Made by a program: the position numbers and the translations under genes. Shown here piece after piece: positions 1 to 12,900 of a stretch of 64,000 nt of DNA; position 1 is the stretch's first letter; each line of letters opens with the position of its first letter. Below the pieces are notes generated by a model that saw nothing but the letters and a program-made list of their open reading frames with translations, was not told where the DNA came from and searched no databases. The DNA comes from Hydractinia symbiolongicarpus (Eukaryota > Cnidaria > Hydrozoa > Anthoathecata > Hydractiniidae), in NCBI RefSeq assembly GCF_029227915.1, contig NC_079877.1, forward strand, positions 22,407,851-22,471,850, read 5' to 3'.

Positions 1-1878
1 AAACTGCGGTCCGCATTTTTTATGAAAGTTAGTAAAAAACGAAAGATTTTTTTTTAAAGGAAAGCATTTTTTTTTTGGTTCTAAGGAATGTTATATTTGC
101 TAACTCTCCGGTAGCAAATTATCCAGGAGACTAGCGGGGATAATATCCCGGGACAATTATCCAGGGAATTTAGTGACAGTTTCAGGTATTTTTGAATGTC
201 CCATAAGATATTTAAGTTGTTGTTTTTGCGCTCAGATCAAATAAACTATTTAACATAATTTGCTTCACGTTTGTGTAAACCACTGTAACTTTACTTTCTA
301 AGTATTTCAGCCATTTTTTTTTTTAATTTTGTATAAGATTTGTGTTGTTTGTTTGTTTTTTGTACAGTTATGTAAACAGTAACTTTGTATGTTTTACTTT
401 CATGTTAAACTTTAAAACTGCAGACAATTAATGTTGCCGACACTTTTTATCGTGCATTCTTAAGAAGCTGAAACATTGTTATAGACTTAACGTCATTAAA
501 TGATGACTGACGTCAACAATAATTTCTAAGCAGTTTTGAATTTTTGCAGAAACTAAAGAATTTCTTAATTTTAAACAAAAGTCTATTGCCAACTGTAACT
601 CGCATTACTTTTCAAAAAAAAAAAACTATGTTCCAGTTCTACCTACAATAGTCAACCAACATTACAATCGGTAAAATTTAACACAATAAATAATATTTTT
701 TATCAACCAATTTTTTTTCGAACTCGTGCATTTTTTTTTTTTTTTTTTTTTTTGTTTCATTAAAAATCAAAACACCTCAAAAACAGGAGAATAAATAAGT
801 TTACATTTTAGGTTTTAGGTTAGGAATTGTCGTTATACAATGGAGTCTCTACAAAGCGGTGCAAGAAAATCGCCGCTTAATAGAAATGTCTGCTTTACAA
901 AGATTTTGTCAAAAATAGCTTTCGCAAGAATTTTGATCGAAAAAGGCTTTTTGAACGTTACTTTACGAGTATGTATTTGTGTAAGAAGAATTTTTTGTAA
1001 CAGACTTTGTAACAGAAGATAATGTATTTGATAATGTCAAAGAAAGTTGTAAATTATTTAACCAAGGAGCCTTGGTTTGACATTAAAACATTTAAAAAAT
1101 TGATGGATATTCTTTGTCGTCATTTTATTTTTATATTGCTAGCTTTATAGAGACTGCAAGGGTTCAGCCTACCAAGTATTACTGTCCCTCTTATAAAGCT
1201 GCGCACTTTAAACGGTGTGCGCTTTAACACTCAAAAAAGGCATATTTCTTTACACTCATTTTTTTGTTATAAACTCGAGAATTCTATGCATCAAAAGTTT
1301 TCGAAATAAGTCGGCACAAAGCAACTACGATGGTCAAATTTAGTCGATAAGATAAATGTTTTGTGTAAGTAAAAAATATATTTACCAGCTAAAAAATTCA
1401 TAAAAATGATATAACAATTAATTGCTGCATATTTACTAATTGGCTTCCTTGAAGGTGCTTGTTTGAGGAAAGTTAATTCGAGAGATCCAATAATTAAAAA
1501 AGAGCTCAGTGGATATATATAGTGTTGCATAAAGTTTACAAACATAAACCAGTCACTGTTCAATTTACAGGATGAGTGAATGCAGATATGCAATAGAGAA
1601 TGTCAGATGTTGAAACTGAATGAGATTAAAGTTGATCGAAAAATAATGCAAGTACAATTTTTGTAAAAAAGAATAATTGGTTTTCTGTGGTACATAGAAA
1701 TATTTTATAAATTAAAAAAAGAAGTATTTTTAAATGATTGGTGGCCAATTGGGCTTGCAATTCTTTTAGTGAATTAAAAGTATAGTATTCCCTTTTTTAT
1801 GAATTTTTCAATGAATTTTTCAATGAATACTGTTCTTTCTACAAAAACAAAATTGCCTCAAACTTTCTTCTTAATAAT
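1..1878. other. upstream flank, no supported gene
   Basis: AT-rich sequence with long T and A runs (for example around 731-753). Short open frames occur, such as a 60-codon one at 840-1022, but none shows a domain. The first coding exon of the channel gene at 1898 must lie here or further left. I tested the obvious ATGs at 840, 1571 and 1799; none gives a donor of the right phase. Confidence 0.5.
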
Positions 1879-1897
1879 TTGTTAGCTATTTCTTTAG

Positions 1898-3213
1898 AAA
1901 ACGATTTGACCGTTCATCATAATCGTCGATCAACGCTTTTGTCAGTCTCAAAAGAAAAACTGATTCAGAAAAAGAATGAATATATCCAATCATTTACTGT
2001 ACATGGTCTTACCAAAATATGCACTGGTACGAAGGCTGAGTCCGTATTTTGGTTGATCATGTTAATGCTCGGGTTAGCTTTGTCAGTATATGTCGTATAT
2101 AGACTGGTCTCAAAGTATCTGCAGTTTGAGATATATACTGAAGTATCTGAAACGGTGACAACAAAGAATCTCTTCCCTGCTATTACATTTTGCGACTATC
2201 AATTATTGGTTGCAGCTTATTTTTCATATTGTGGACAGTATATCAGAAAATCTTATAAAAATCCAGCACTGCATTGTTCATTGTCGTCATTTCAGCAGAA
2301 TATATTCACCTCGAACACAAAATCCAACGTTAATGTATCGAATTCAAGCTTTTTTAATATCACCGAATGTACAACTTGGGGAAGCAAACAATGCAAAAAT
2401 GATAAATACATACGAATGATAAAGAAACTAAACAATGTTTGCTTTACCTGGAATTATAACGGTGATCTTCATGACGCGTACAGTCACGCTTTTTTACAAT
2501 TCGAAGTAAAAGACACAAAACGTCACTCATACATTGTTGCCATGATTCATGATCCAAGAGTGACAGAATTCGAAATGACAAATCGAGTTATCTTAGAGCC
2601 CAAGAAACATTATGAATTCAGGATTTTAAAGACTGTTTTTAAAAGATTACCTTCGCCCTATCCTTCCAATTGCACATCAAAAAAACCAAACGATATATTT
2701 CCTGGAAAATATACTCGCTTCACATGTTTGGAGTCGCTAGGATACATAAATGCATTTAAGACATGTGGAGATGTGTTTGATTATCACCGTGAATATATTC
2801 CGAAAGACTTGTACAGGAAGTACAAGCAAAATCGGAGCATAGCAGAGGTTTCTGAGTGCTTAAAAGAAGTTGGAACTAAAAAAGTAGAAGCGTCTATGGA
2901 TTGCCCTTTTCCATGTGATGAAATCCAACTACTTACGACTTCATCTTCGCATGGAATGCATGGCAAAGAAGATGGAAACCGAACGATATATCGAGTTGAT
3001 ATTCAGTATCACAATGTTGATTCATATAAAGTTTTCGAGGAAAAAGTTTTATTTTCATGGGATCAAGTAGTCAGCGAGGTTGGTGGTCTACTTGGATTAG
3101 TTATTGGCGCTTCAGTAATTTCCGTTATTGAGATTCTGGCTTACTTTTATCTTTGTTGCATTCAAAAATGTGAGGACTATTACGAGAAGAAAAATAGAGG
3201 TATTGTCACTTAA
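1898..3213 (+). CDS. DEG/ENaC (degenerin-type) cation channel subunit, main exon
   Basis: This exon encodes nearly all of a degenerin/epithelial sodium channel subunit, a family of trimeric plasma-membrane channels; hydrozoan members include peptide-gated ones. The frame shows the N-terminal His-Gly gating motif (2002-2007), a first membrane segment (about 2038-2106), the post-TM1 signature FPAITFCDY (2173-2199), a long Cys-rich ectodomain with several N-X-S/T sites, and a second membrane segment (about 3079-3150) carrying the Gly-Ala-Ser selectivity filter at 3106-3114. The C-terminal tail is short and ends in a TAA. No in-frame ATG precedes the first membrane segment. A good acceptor (tttctttag) ends at 1897, so an upstream exon should supply the start; I could not identify it. 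The family call is firm. The ligand (peptide, acid or mechanical) cannot be told from sequence. Confidence 0.9.
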
Positions 3214-3267
3214 CGCTATAGACAAATTAGATCTAGTTGGATTTGTAATTTTTAAAATTTCTAAAAT

Positions 3268-3273
3268 AATAAA
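3268..3273 (+). terminator. polyadenylation signal AATAAA
   Basis: A canonical AATAAA lies 55 bases after the channel stop codon, on the same strand. It is the expected distance for the 3' end of that transcript. Confidence 0.5.
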
Positions 3274-3340
3274 ATAACCGTAATTACTTCTCGGCTTGTT
3301 AAAAAAAATATTAATTAACTAAGCGTAGTCGTGTGAAAAA

Positions 3341-3406
3341 TTCCCGGGAATTTATCCGTTTCTTCCCGGAAATTTATTCGTTTCTTCCCGGGAATTTATC
3401 CGTTTC
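3341..3406. repeat. 22-bp tandem repeat, three copies
   Basis: Three back-to-back copies of a 22-base unit beginning TTCCCGGGAATTTATC, starting at 3341, 3363 and 3385. The middle copy differs by two bases. Each unit contains the palindrome TTCCCGGGAA or a one-base variant. It lies just past the channel gene's poly(A) signal. Confidence 0.85.
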
Positions 3407-6400
3407 TTCGCCTGGCTAATAAACGTTGTTCATTGAGCAATTTGACGACGTTTGTACCGAACCGTCAATAGACAAAAAATTATCAATTTTTATATCAAAA
3501 GATTTGTTAACTTTGTTGTTAAGCGGGAAAAAAAGGCAATGCAAATTATATAATTAATCAGCCGTAAAATGTGCATAATAAATTTATTATAAGAGATTGG
3601 ACGAATAAGCGGGTAAGTACAGGTGAAAAGGTGGAGCACTAATTGCAGTTATGATTTACGTCAAATAAGTAAAAAGTCTAAGCCTGTTGAACCCTGTTCA
3701 AACAGTCAGTGCAAATCTTTTTAAAAAATAACTTTCCCGAGCCGAAAAACAAAATTACAACCAGCTGCCCTATTCTCGAAAAAGCAGTCGCCTGTTATTT
3801 CTGCTATACAAAGTTCCTGGAGAAGTTTTTAAAATCCATCATCGTGAATGGCACCAAGACGCACATGGAAGCCTGGGTGAATGCTTACAGGCAGCGTGTC
3901 CTTTTAGTTATAATATCTCTCAACTTCGCTTTATATATAAAAAACACGATTTCATTTCCTTCTACCTAAAAGAGTCACCCAGTAATCTTATTTAGCCGAA
4001 ACAGTTATCAGTCTGTCTAGCTAAAACGTCATCGATTTTTTTTATTGTGCGGAACAAGTTCCAAAATTGAGCATCAGTTTGAATATTTTTTTTACAATGT
4101 TATGAGCAAAATATAGACCCTTTCGGAGTATCAAAGAAAAATCTTATTGATAAATTTTAGAATTTTGCCTAATTTTATAGTAAAATAAAAAATATCTAGC
4201 TATATGTAACATCTATGTGACCATCTATATTTACCTACTTCGCTGGAGGTAGCTAAAAGTAGCCACAACCAAAACCTTTTGCTTAATTAGTGAAGTCGTT
4301 GCATTGCACTTTTATGTTTAAGGTCTTATATAATGGAAACGGCTGAAAATAACTTTCGTCATCTTCTGCGTGGGTAACTAGGGCCCACCGAGGACCAAAG
4401 AAAAGGGTAATTTCCCAAATGTTGGGTCATACCACTTGTTTTTGGGAACAGACGGGTTGATGACGTCACCAAAGTACCTGTAAACTCCAATATCTCTTCA
4501 AACATTGCTTAAAAGTACACGATCATATACATTTTCAAGCTCTACACAATAGAGCCAACGGCCAAATGAATTTTCGAAAATTCTTTCTGTATGAACAGGT
4601 CATTGCTTACGTCGTTAAAATTAAAATGACGGATTTTTTAATTTTTATTGTTCTTCAGGCTAAGTGAATTTTTCCAGGGGCCTTATCGGCTACTTCTATA
4701 TAAACAGATCATTTACTGTTATTCTCTGCTCTTTATTTCGAATGGAAATGCTATCGCTTCTTTAAAAGAAAGCTATGCGTCATTTGTCGCTATCATTTAA
4801 GCTGTATGGTGTTGTGGAAGTGCTACAACTACTCAACTAAACAATAACACAAGTTTTTACCGTAAATTACTGGTTAAGCATTGCTTATTTCATTTTAAAA
4901 CAATAGAAATTTGTGGCAAGTCAACTCTAATAAAACGGTCGAGGTAAAGCCAGAAACAAGTGAATGTTTTTTATGCAGGAAAACTGGGATTTATCGTAAG
5001 GATGAAAACAGATATTTAAAATAAGAAAGGCGACTGTGGTTACAGATGTGCAGATAATTATCTAGCTAGGCACTGAGGATCACTTTGAAATTGTAGCTAG
5101 CTAACTAAAAATGAAGTGATTCTATACGGAAGAGAAATTTCGAGCTAGAAAGATTTTAATTACTTCACGCTTAAAAAAGAATTAAAAATGCAATTCAATA
5201 TTTGTTTGTCAATACATTATACTTGTTTATTATGTGGGTGAGCGACCCATTGATATACTGTTCTTGTTAGGTCGCAGGAGAGTAAAGAAGTTTTCATCCC
5301 ATTGTATTATTCTTTTAAATACTCTTTCGATAAGTGTAACGAACTCCTTGCCGCCTATTTCATGGTTTAAAAGTGGAAAGATGTTGTTCCGCAATCTTTA
5401 ACAGCATGTATTAAATCGTTGTTTATAACATCGCTGGTTCTTGTTGGAACATGAAAATCACTGTTATTAAAGTTAGATGAAATGCCATTATCATGTATAT
5501 GTTATCTTCTTTGAGTGAAGGAAGAAAACTGCAGCTATAATGGTCGCATGTGCAAACCGTGTCCAAATCCAAAATATAATTTCAAGTATATAAGTTTAAG
5601 TATTACTAATCAAATAAACTGCATCGTTAGATTTAATAATCCGTTATTTAAGTCTAAATAGTAGTGCTCGATTCCAATAAGCGCCTTCCAATAACGCATG
5701 GACGTTTGTCTGAGTGGCGTGCAATACGTGTGTTAGGAAACATTTAGTTTGACAATACACTAAATTTAAAAACGTTTACATGTTCCATGCACGTTTTAAC
5801 ACTAAGTTATCCTGTTTGGATACCTTTGGGTTGTTTTTTTCTCATTTATCAAATGTCAGTACGTTTTGTTTTATGATATCAAAAGTGTTTTTGAATCAGG
5901 TAAATTGCTAATTTATTAATTCCATTCCAATACACCTTCGCCCTAAAAATCTAAAATACTTTAAATAAAGAAACTTTCGCCAGCCAGAACCTAAATTAGC
6001 GTGTAACATTATTTATCCCGCAATGCTGTGATTATTAAAAAGCGCTACTAAACATATTTTAAACGCTATCTGTATTGTATGGCTAACGCTAGGTATTTAA
6101 AGAAGTTAAGGTTTGTAGCCTACCGTATCAACCAATCGACGGTTTCGGCCATATTCAAAAAATGTCGGCAATCTGTAACTGTTTGAACAACTTTCTTCAA
6201 GATTTTAGATGAGTTGCCAGAAGCATCATTACTAGATTCAACATTTGTACATACACGTAACTTGTAATCTGGGTACAGATGCAACCCAACCCAAAACTGC
6301 TAAGGACAAAAGAAATATAGCATGACCTACAAAAAAGAAGTAAATAAAGTTTAGATTATAATAATAAACAATCTCGTATCCAAAAGCCCTTTAAAATAAA

Positions 6401-6850
6401 CTTCCTTTTATGTGTAATTGGTAATCACAGCTAAGGATAATATGATTTAAGTACGCGGAATTTTAGATACTACCAAATTTATCATAACGTCAAAATGCTC
6501 TAAGATCTAGGTTGGTATTGCATAGATCTACCCTTAATTCGACCGTTTAAAATACATAGAGTGATTAGTACTGGTTGAAAGCCATCTCCAAGTCGAAACT
6601 GACATTGTTTAAAGTCACTGCTGTCCAAAATATGTTTAAAATACAGCATAATATAGAAAGAGCGTTGTTGTTAACTTACTTCAGCATAAAAAAGCGCAAA
6701 GCGTTTTGTGTGTGTGGTGTGTGCGCGCTTTAAAGCCATCGCAAGAAATAAATTGTTTTAGAATTCCAGGGATTGAGGTTGCGAAGTTCCTTATTTGTCT
6801 GCCTGATTAGTTTCAAAAGTAATCCTCTCCGTAATTTTTTTCAACGATAT
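3407..6850. other. intergenic region, no supported gene
   Basis: No exon with a recognisable domain on either strand. An 86-codon open frame at 3709-3969 has no family features and was left out. Around 4376-4470 there is a stretch with a TGACGTCA core (4461-4468) that looks like a dispersed repeat. The last 100 bases before 6951 become GC-richer and are the likely promoter of the next gene. Confidence 0.5.
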
Positions 6851-6946
6851 TATGTAAAAAGAGCCTGGGCAAGATTGTGACGTCTCCGCCTTTGTCGGGC
6901 GCGAGAAAATACCAAGATCCTCCCTCGACCTCCCTCTATCATCTTT

Positions 6947-6957
6947 GAAGATGGCGG
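6947..6957 (+). promoter_or_regulatory. YY1-type motif overlapping the start codon
   Basis: The sequence GAAGATGGCGG matches the known YY1 consensus (AANATGGCGGC) except for the last base. It contains the ATG of the chromodomain/zinc-finger gene. YY1 sites overlapping start codons are common in animal housekeeping promoters. That YY1 acts here is inference. Confidence 0.4.
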
Positions 6958-9900
6958 TTCAAGGACAACAAATTTCGGGAAATTTTCCACCATTTGCGAA
7001 CAAGGAAAAAATCGTGAAGAAAGTTATAGATTACAAATTAGATGTAAGTTACTTATTATGTATGATTTCCATCTTTTGTATGTAAAACACGAACTAATTT
7101 TTCATTTGTCACTAGTTTTTCTGTTGCAAATATCTGTCCACCAGAGCAGAGCTGTTAACTTGTGCTAGACACATAGCTAGCTAGCTGGCTGGCTATAATT
7201 GCTGCTTTTGGGTGTCGTACTCTGATTCAGTTAACTAGATTCTCACTAGTGCGAATTCTCCTATCAGCCAGGAGTTTGACGGCATGCTAATCCAAATTAA
7301 TTTTTGTACGTTTCTTATGTCAACAAAAACAAAAACAAAATCTCCTGTGATTTCAATGGGAGACCCATTAGGATATTTATGAATCCTATTTACTATCTCA
7401 GCTTAGTTTTAAAAGTGTAACTAACTTAGCTAGTTAGTTGAACTATGTCATAAATGGTCAATTCCTATTTAATCAAAAGGCTTTCTTATGCAAAGTTTTA
7501 TTCCAGAAAGTCTCCAACTCAGGGATGCGAAACCGTATTGCTTGCTTTTCAAATAACACCTTAACCATTTGGCCATACCTCTAATTTGATGAATTTTATG
7601 TTAAAAAGAAATCCTTTTATTAGGCCACCGTCAAAAATATTTTTGGTTAGCGTCATTTCTAATTACAACAGTAAGTCGGTTGGTCAGTCATATTAAAATT
7701 TTTCATGAAAAATTACAAAAATACTATATTTCGCAGCCATATTTTGTTTTTCGTTTTAAATGTACGCCGGCTGTATTTTTAGCCTCTGTTTCAAGTTCCA
7801 TTTTTGTCAGTCAATGTCGGTCCCATGGTTTTTGCTTGTAATTTTGTATAAATGCGAAGCAGAAAAATATGGTCACTGAGTAGCGCAGCGCAGTCCCATA
7901 TCGAAATAACATTCGGACATAACAACCTTATATTGGAGGACCGCTGAAAAGGTAAATGATGGATTTTGTTGAATGTCGAAGATTTTTCGTGGATTGTTTA
8001 GTTTATTTTTTACAAATTTACCGACTCGATTTTCGCCTTTCAAAGTGAGTCGGTTGGGTGACGCTAACCAATTATATTTTTGAGGGTGGCCTTGTAGTTG
8101 ATTGACTCAACAATCTGGAAAGAGATCTGATTTGCCTCCTTTACTTAGTAAACTGATTTGAGACTCGTTGAATTTAAAAACTAATTCAAGGACTTACCTG
8201 CCGATTATTGACACTAATTCGCTTCATATCTTTTGTACTAGCTGTTCACCAGTGTAGCTGTTTTAACTTAAGATATGGCAAAATATATTGGAAATATGTA
8301 AGCATAAATCAGAAGCTTGCATCTTTTGAAAGTAATTTATAATTTATGTTTACGGTATAAAGGTGTTTACAGATATCGCTAGCTACACTGCAACCAATAA
8401 TATTAATAAGTTGATATGTTAGAACGTCTTCCATGCTGTAGTTTCTACGTGATGGTTAGATGTGGGCTATTCTGTTGTAACTATCATTGTAGATAGATAG
8501 ATGTGCATATTTTACATGGCTAGCCTCACAAATATCTAGGATTATACCCTGTCTATTATTTTCAGGAGGGGCCATGGCGTAGATGGAGAGTCCTAGAGTA
8601 TTTAATGCTCATTTTGAGCTACGCAGACCCAATTAGAGCCCGCGCTCTACTAGACAACTCCCGGCAACATCCAACGGCCCACACAGTGTGCCATCTTCCC
8701 AATTTCCCTCACATGGCTTGGGTTAACCCGGGGCTATGGTAACATTCACTCGCCCATGTTGAATCGCCGTCAAGAGGAATCGAACCCCGGTCTCCCGCAC
8801 AGAGTACGAGAGCTATAACCACTAATCTACGGCGCCACTCTGTAAGATATCATACATGCTTTTTGTTATGTAAATTAACCCAGAAACAAGGCTATTTTCT
8901 TTTTAGAAATGAGTTGTCTTAGAACAGATTCCAACGGAAAAAACTGACTGAAAATTAACTTGAGCATTGTGATATTTTTAAAATATTGCAGCGTTTTGAG
9001 CCTCATTTTCTTATTAACATATTTCTAACATTTATTCATTTCTATAATATTTTTACACTTAGACAAAAAAATATGTAACAATTTTATAATAGCGCAAGGT
9101 TAGTGTATAATTATTTACATAAAGAAAAAAACGCATTTGATATAGTCTTGATGTGGTGTTTATATCATCATCATCATCATCATCATTCTCGGCTTAACGT
9201 CCATTTTCCATATGGGTTGGACGGGGTATATTAATGACCCTCTTCCAATCTTATCTAGACTGTGTTAGATCTAAACTCAACTTCCTCTGCATCAAGTCTG
9301 TCCTTATAACCTCCTGCCAAGTCTTTCTCGGTCTGCCTCTGGGCTTTGCCCCAGGAACTATCAAGTCTCTACACTTACTTACCCAATTATCCTCCTCCAT
9401 TCTTTCCAAGTGCCCCAGCCAATTCAATCTTCTTATCTGGATAACATCTTTAATTCTACGGAGACTTAGCCTGCTTCTTAGCTCATCTGAACTCTTTCTG
9501 TCTCTCAGACTGGCGTTACACATCCACCTAACCATTCTCATATCATTCCTATCTAAACGGTCAAGATCTTCCTGCTTCACTGCCCATGTCTCACTACTGT
9601 ACAACATAACACTTCTTACCCAGGCCTCATACAACCTACCTTTTACCTCAATTGACAGGACTCTGCTAGTCAACAAAGGAAGTAACTCTCTGAACTTTTT
9701 CCAAGCAGAACCTATCCTGCAAGTAACACTTCTTTCAACACCCCCTTCACTGCCCAACATATCACCTAAGTAACAGAAGTTCTCAACTATCTCTAACGAA
9801 CAAACAGATTGGATACCAATTATATAGCTATACTTATTGATGTAATACTATTCGCTGTTCGAATTCTAAAATTCTACTTTCTGATTGTTATTATAAAGTT

Positions 9901-12900
9901 ATGGTCATTTTTACATAACGTATATTTCAACAAAAACAAAAATCGACATGTATATACTTTCCAATAGCGTGACACTCCGTGCTTGGCAGGCTGTAATTCA
10001 TGTTATCAGAAATTTTTCCTCGAAAAATTATTTTTTAAAAAACTCTGTCTTGGGCCACATTTTGGTGCTCTAAATTATGTTAACAATATTTTCCCAAAAA
10101 CATTATTTTATATCTAAGAAGAAGAATACAGAATAAGCAGATCTGTGAATAATAGGTTGTATTTCCTGTGAGCAAAAATTTTAGAATTTTGTTATTTCAT
10201 TGTTATCAATATTTCACAGTTGTACATTTGTATTAGTGAGTCTTGTTAATAATTAAAATGGAATTTGAAAAACTTGGTAAAGCAAATTAACAAAAGGAAT
10301 CTGCACATACGTCTAGTTTCATGATAATGTATATGTGATGATTCCAGGGAATTTAATGACAAACTGTTATTATCGATAGCTTTTTAGCAGTAATTACTTA
10401 AAAAAGGCTATACAGCGGTAAACAATGCTAAGCTATACTTATCGATAACTTGATTTGTTTTCTCTGAGGATCGATAATAGTACAATATGGCTGTTAAGCA
10501 GGCAAGTAAGACAGCATTCTTTTTATTACGTCAATTAAATTGCTTGCAAAGCAACAAAAAAAGTTTGCTTTAAGTTTTTTTATTAATTGTATTTATATTC
10601 TTATTAAAAATTGCGAATATATTTTGTTTAATCACCTAAAAAACACTGATTTAGTCAGTCTGTTTTAATTTTCTTTTTTCTGGAAAATACATGTTGAATC
10701 TAAAAAAAACGGTACTATTTCAGAATGGTGTGACGTAAAAATATATTTTTGAGCTTAACTTCTATTCTTCTTAACCCATTCTTTAAAGTCCTAGGAAAGA
10801 TTGCATTTTTATATATATAGTAGTTTCATTGTCTTAACAGTGTTTATACTTACCTCACCATGTGAGAGTTTTTTACTTATGAAACGCTTCATATCTTATT
10901 CGTACATTTTAGTTGTTCTTTTTGTAGTGTTCTTTTTTTTAATTTAAAGAATAATTTTTTGAGGATACAAAGCAAAATTAAAAAATAATTTTCCGAGGAT
11001 AAAAGCAAACTTGAAGAATAATTTTCCGAGGAAACAGAAGCCCAAGGTCAGGTCATGGGTTAGAAAATGTGTACAATTTCTTCTTTTTTTTCGTAAACAT
11101 GGAAATTTTATGGTTGGGTTGTCCAAACAAGAAATAAAAACAACCGAACAGCTGATTTACTCAATGTTCACATAGATATAGGCTAAATAAATACAAAATA
11201 CAGAGCGGTAGAAACATAGAAAATTATTGAACTAAGAACACACATAGAAGCTTATAAAAAAAGGACGGAGCAGAGTAAAAACACAACTGAAAACACAGAA
11301 CTTAAAACTAATAAACAACCATATAAGCAAACTTACTAAATCACTTTTTACAAACCACACTCAACAGAAATCATGACTCTAAAGATACAACACAGAACTT
11401 AAAAAACGTCCTCTTATATGTGATTTTAGCATAAACGGCACTGAGTCTCAAGGTAACTGTAGTAGGTATAATTAATTATCTTACAAGACACCTTAAAGGA
11501 GAATGCAATGCTTCATCTATGTGTTGCCTACACATGGCAGAAACATGGAGATTTAATACAACAAATAAGTTCCTACTGCTTTTTATTAAAGCCGCTGTTG
11601 CACTTTTAGTGATGAAAATGTTAGTAAAATAAGCAATTAATAAAAAGTGGATGCTTAACTTTTATTTTTAGTAAGGTTGAAAACATTCCTTTTATTTTTA
11701 CCATTTTGCTTCAGTTAATTTAAATATGTAAACACAAACATGTACACATGTAGTTACATATTTTTTGTTAAAGCTTAGATCCTGACCCCCGTTTTAATCT
11801 TACTCTAAAAATGCTCTTGATAAAAAGCCCTGAACATTTAAAAAAAATTTTAAAACATGATCAGTTAGCAGTTATGTAGCTTTGTGTTCCTTATAAACTT
11901 GTGTCTTATATCAGGGAACATCAACCCCATCTTGGATTTGCATCTGCCATAAAAAACCATTTGAACGACGTTGTTATACAAGTATCAATACCAGACCTAA
12001 ATTTACCAATTTTGACCTTTATCCTTGCATGTTTAGCTCTGGGTGCTTTCTTGGGCATGTTATTTCTCTTTTTGTAACAAGAACTACATGAAAATGCGCG
12101 CGATATAGAGCTCCTTGGTTTAAGAGCTACATACAAATGTACTCCCTTGTAAAGTAAACAAAATGCCCAAACTCTTAACATTTTTGATAGAGATTGGCAT
12201 CCTCTTACTTTATTTTTTAGATCTTGATCCTGTAAAAAATAATGTTGACTTGTTCTAAAAACCTAGGTAACTAGCTAATCTTATTTGGTCTTTTTCAATT
12301 TTTTGTTTGCTTCCTTTTTCTAGAAAATAATCATCCAAAAAGAAAAGCATAACATTGATTAAATATCCCCAAATTCCTTGATTTGGTTTTCATAGTTAGT
12401 TAAACTGAGTTTTTTCTTAGCTGGTGCCACCATTATCTGATTATAATTTATGCAGCAATAAATTTTTAAGATGTAGGGATATAACACATTGATAAGTGAA
12501 AATTTAGTTTGTTATTAAATTCCCTGGAATCATCACATATAAATTTATGTTGTTTTCAATGAACTGTTACAAAGATAACAATAGATTAAAATGTCTTGCT
12601 CCACCATACTCAATTTTTGTTGTTGGCAAGCTACCCAGCGTTGGTTATCTATTTTGTAAATTACATAAGTTTGGGTACCAGTGAAATTGTTAGTAGAGCA
12701 GATTCTAGACCCAAGGCTACAGATATCATGTCATAGTTATGAAGTGTTGCCAGTTAACAGAGAATGTTAACAAGAAAAATGAATTTTGGACTTTAGATGT
12801 TTACATAATATGGGGTATACACTATTAGATAAGTACATCCCTTATCATTCGAGATATGCATAAACTGAAAAAAGATTTAAGGATGAATTAGCTGCGCATT

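Noticed and set aside
840-1022. 60-codon ATG frame as the missing first exon of the channel gene
   Set aside because: Its only good donor (GTATGT near 968) leaves in phase 0, whereas the acceptor at 1897 needs phase 1.
3709-3969. 86-codon open frame
   Set aside because: No domain, no neighbouring exons and no conserved motif; length is unremarkable for AT-rich DNA.
8764-8840. functional tRNA gene on the minus strand
   Set aside because: A and B boxes are present but no acceptor stem closes, and a non-tRNA body follows; a SINE fits better.
9234-9773. 179-codon plus-strand frame
   Set aside because: It is the antisense shadow of the LINE tail encoded on the minus strand.
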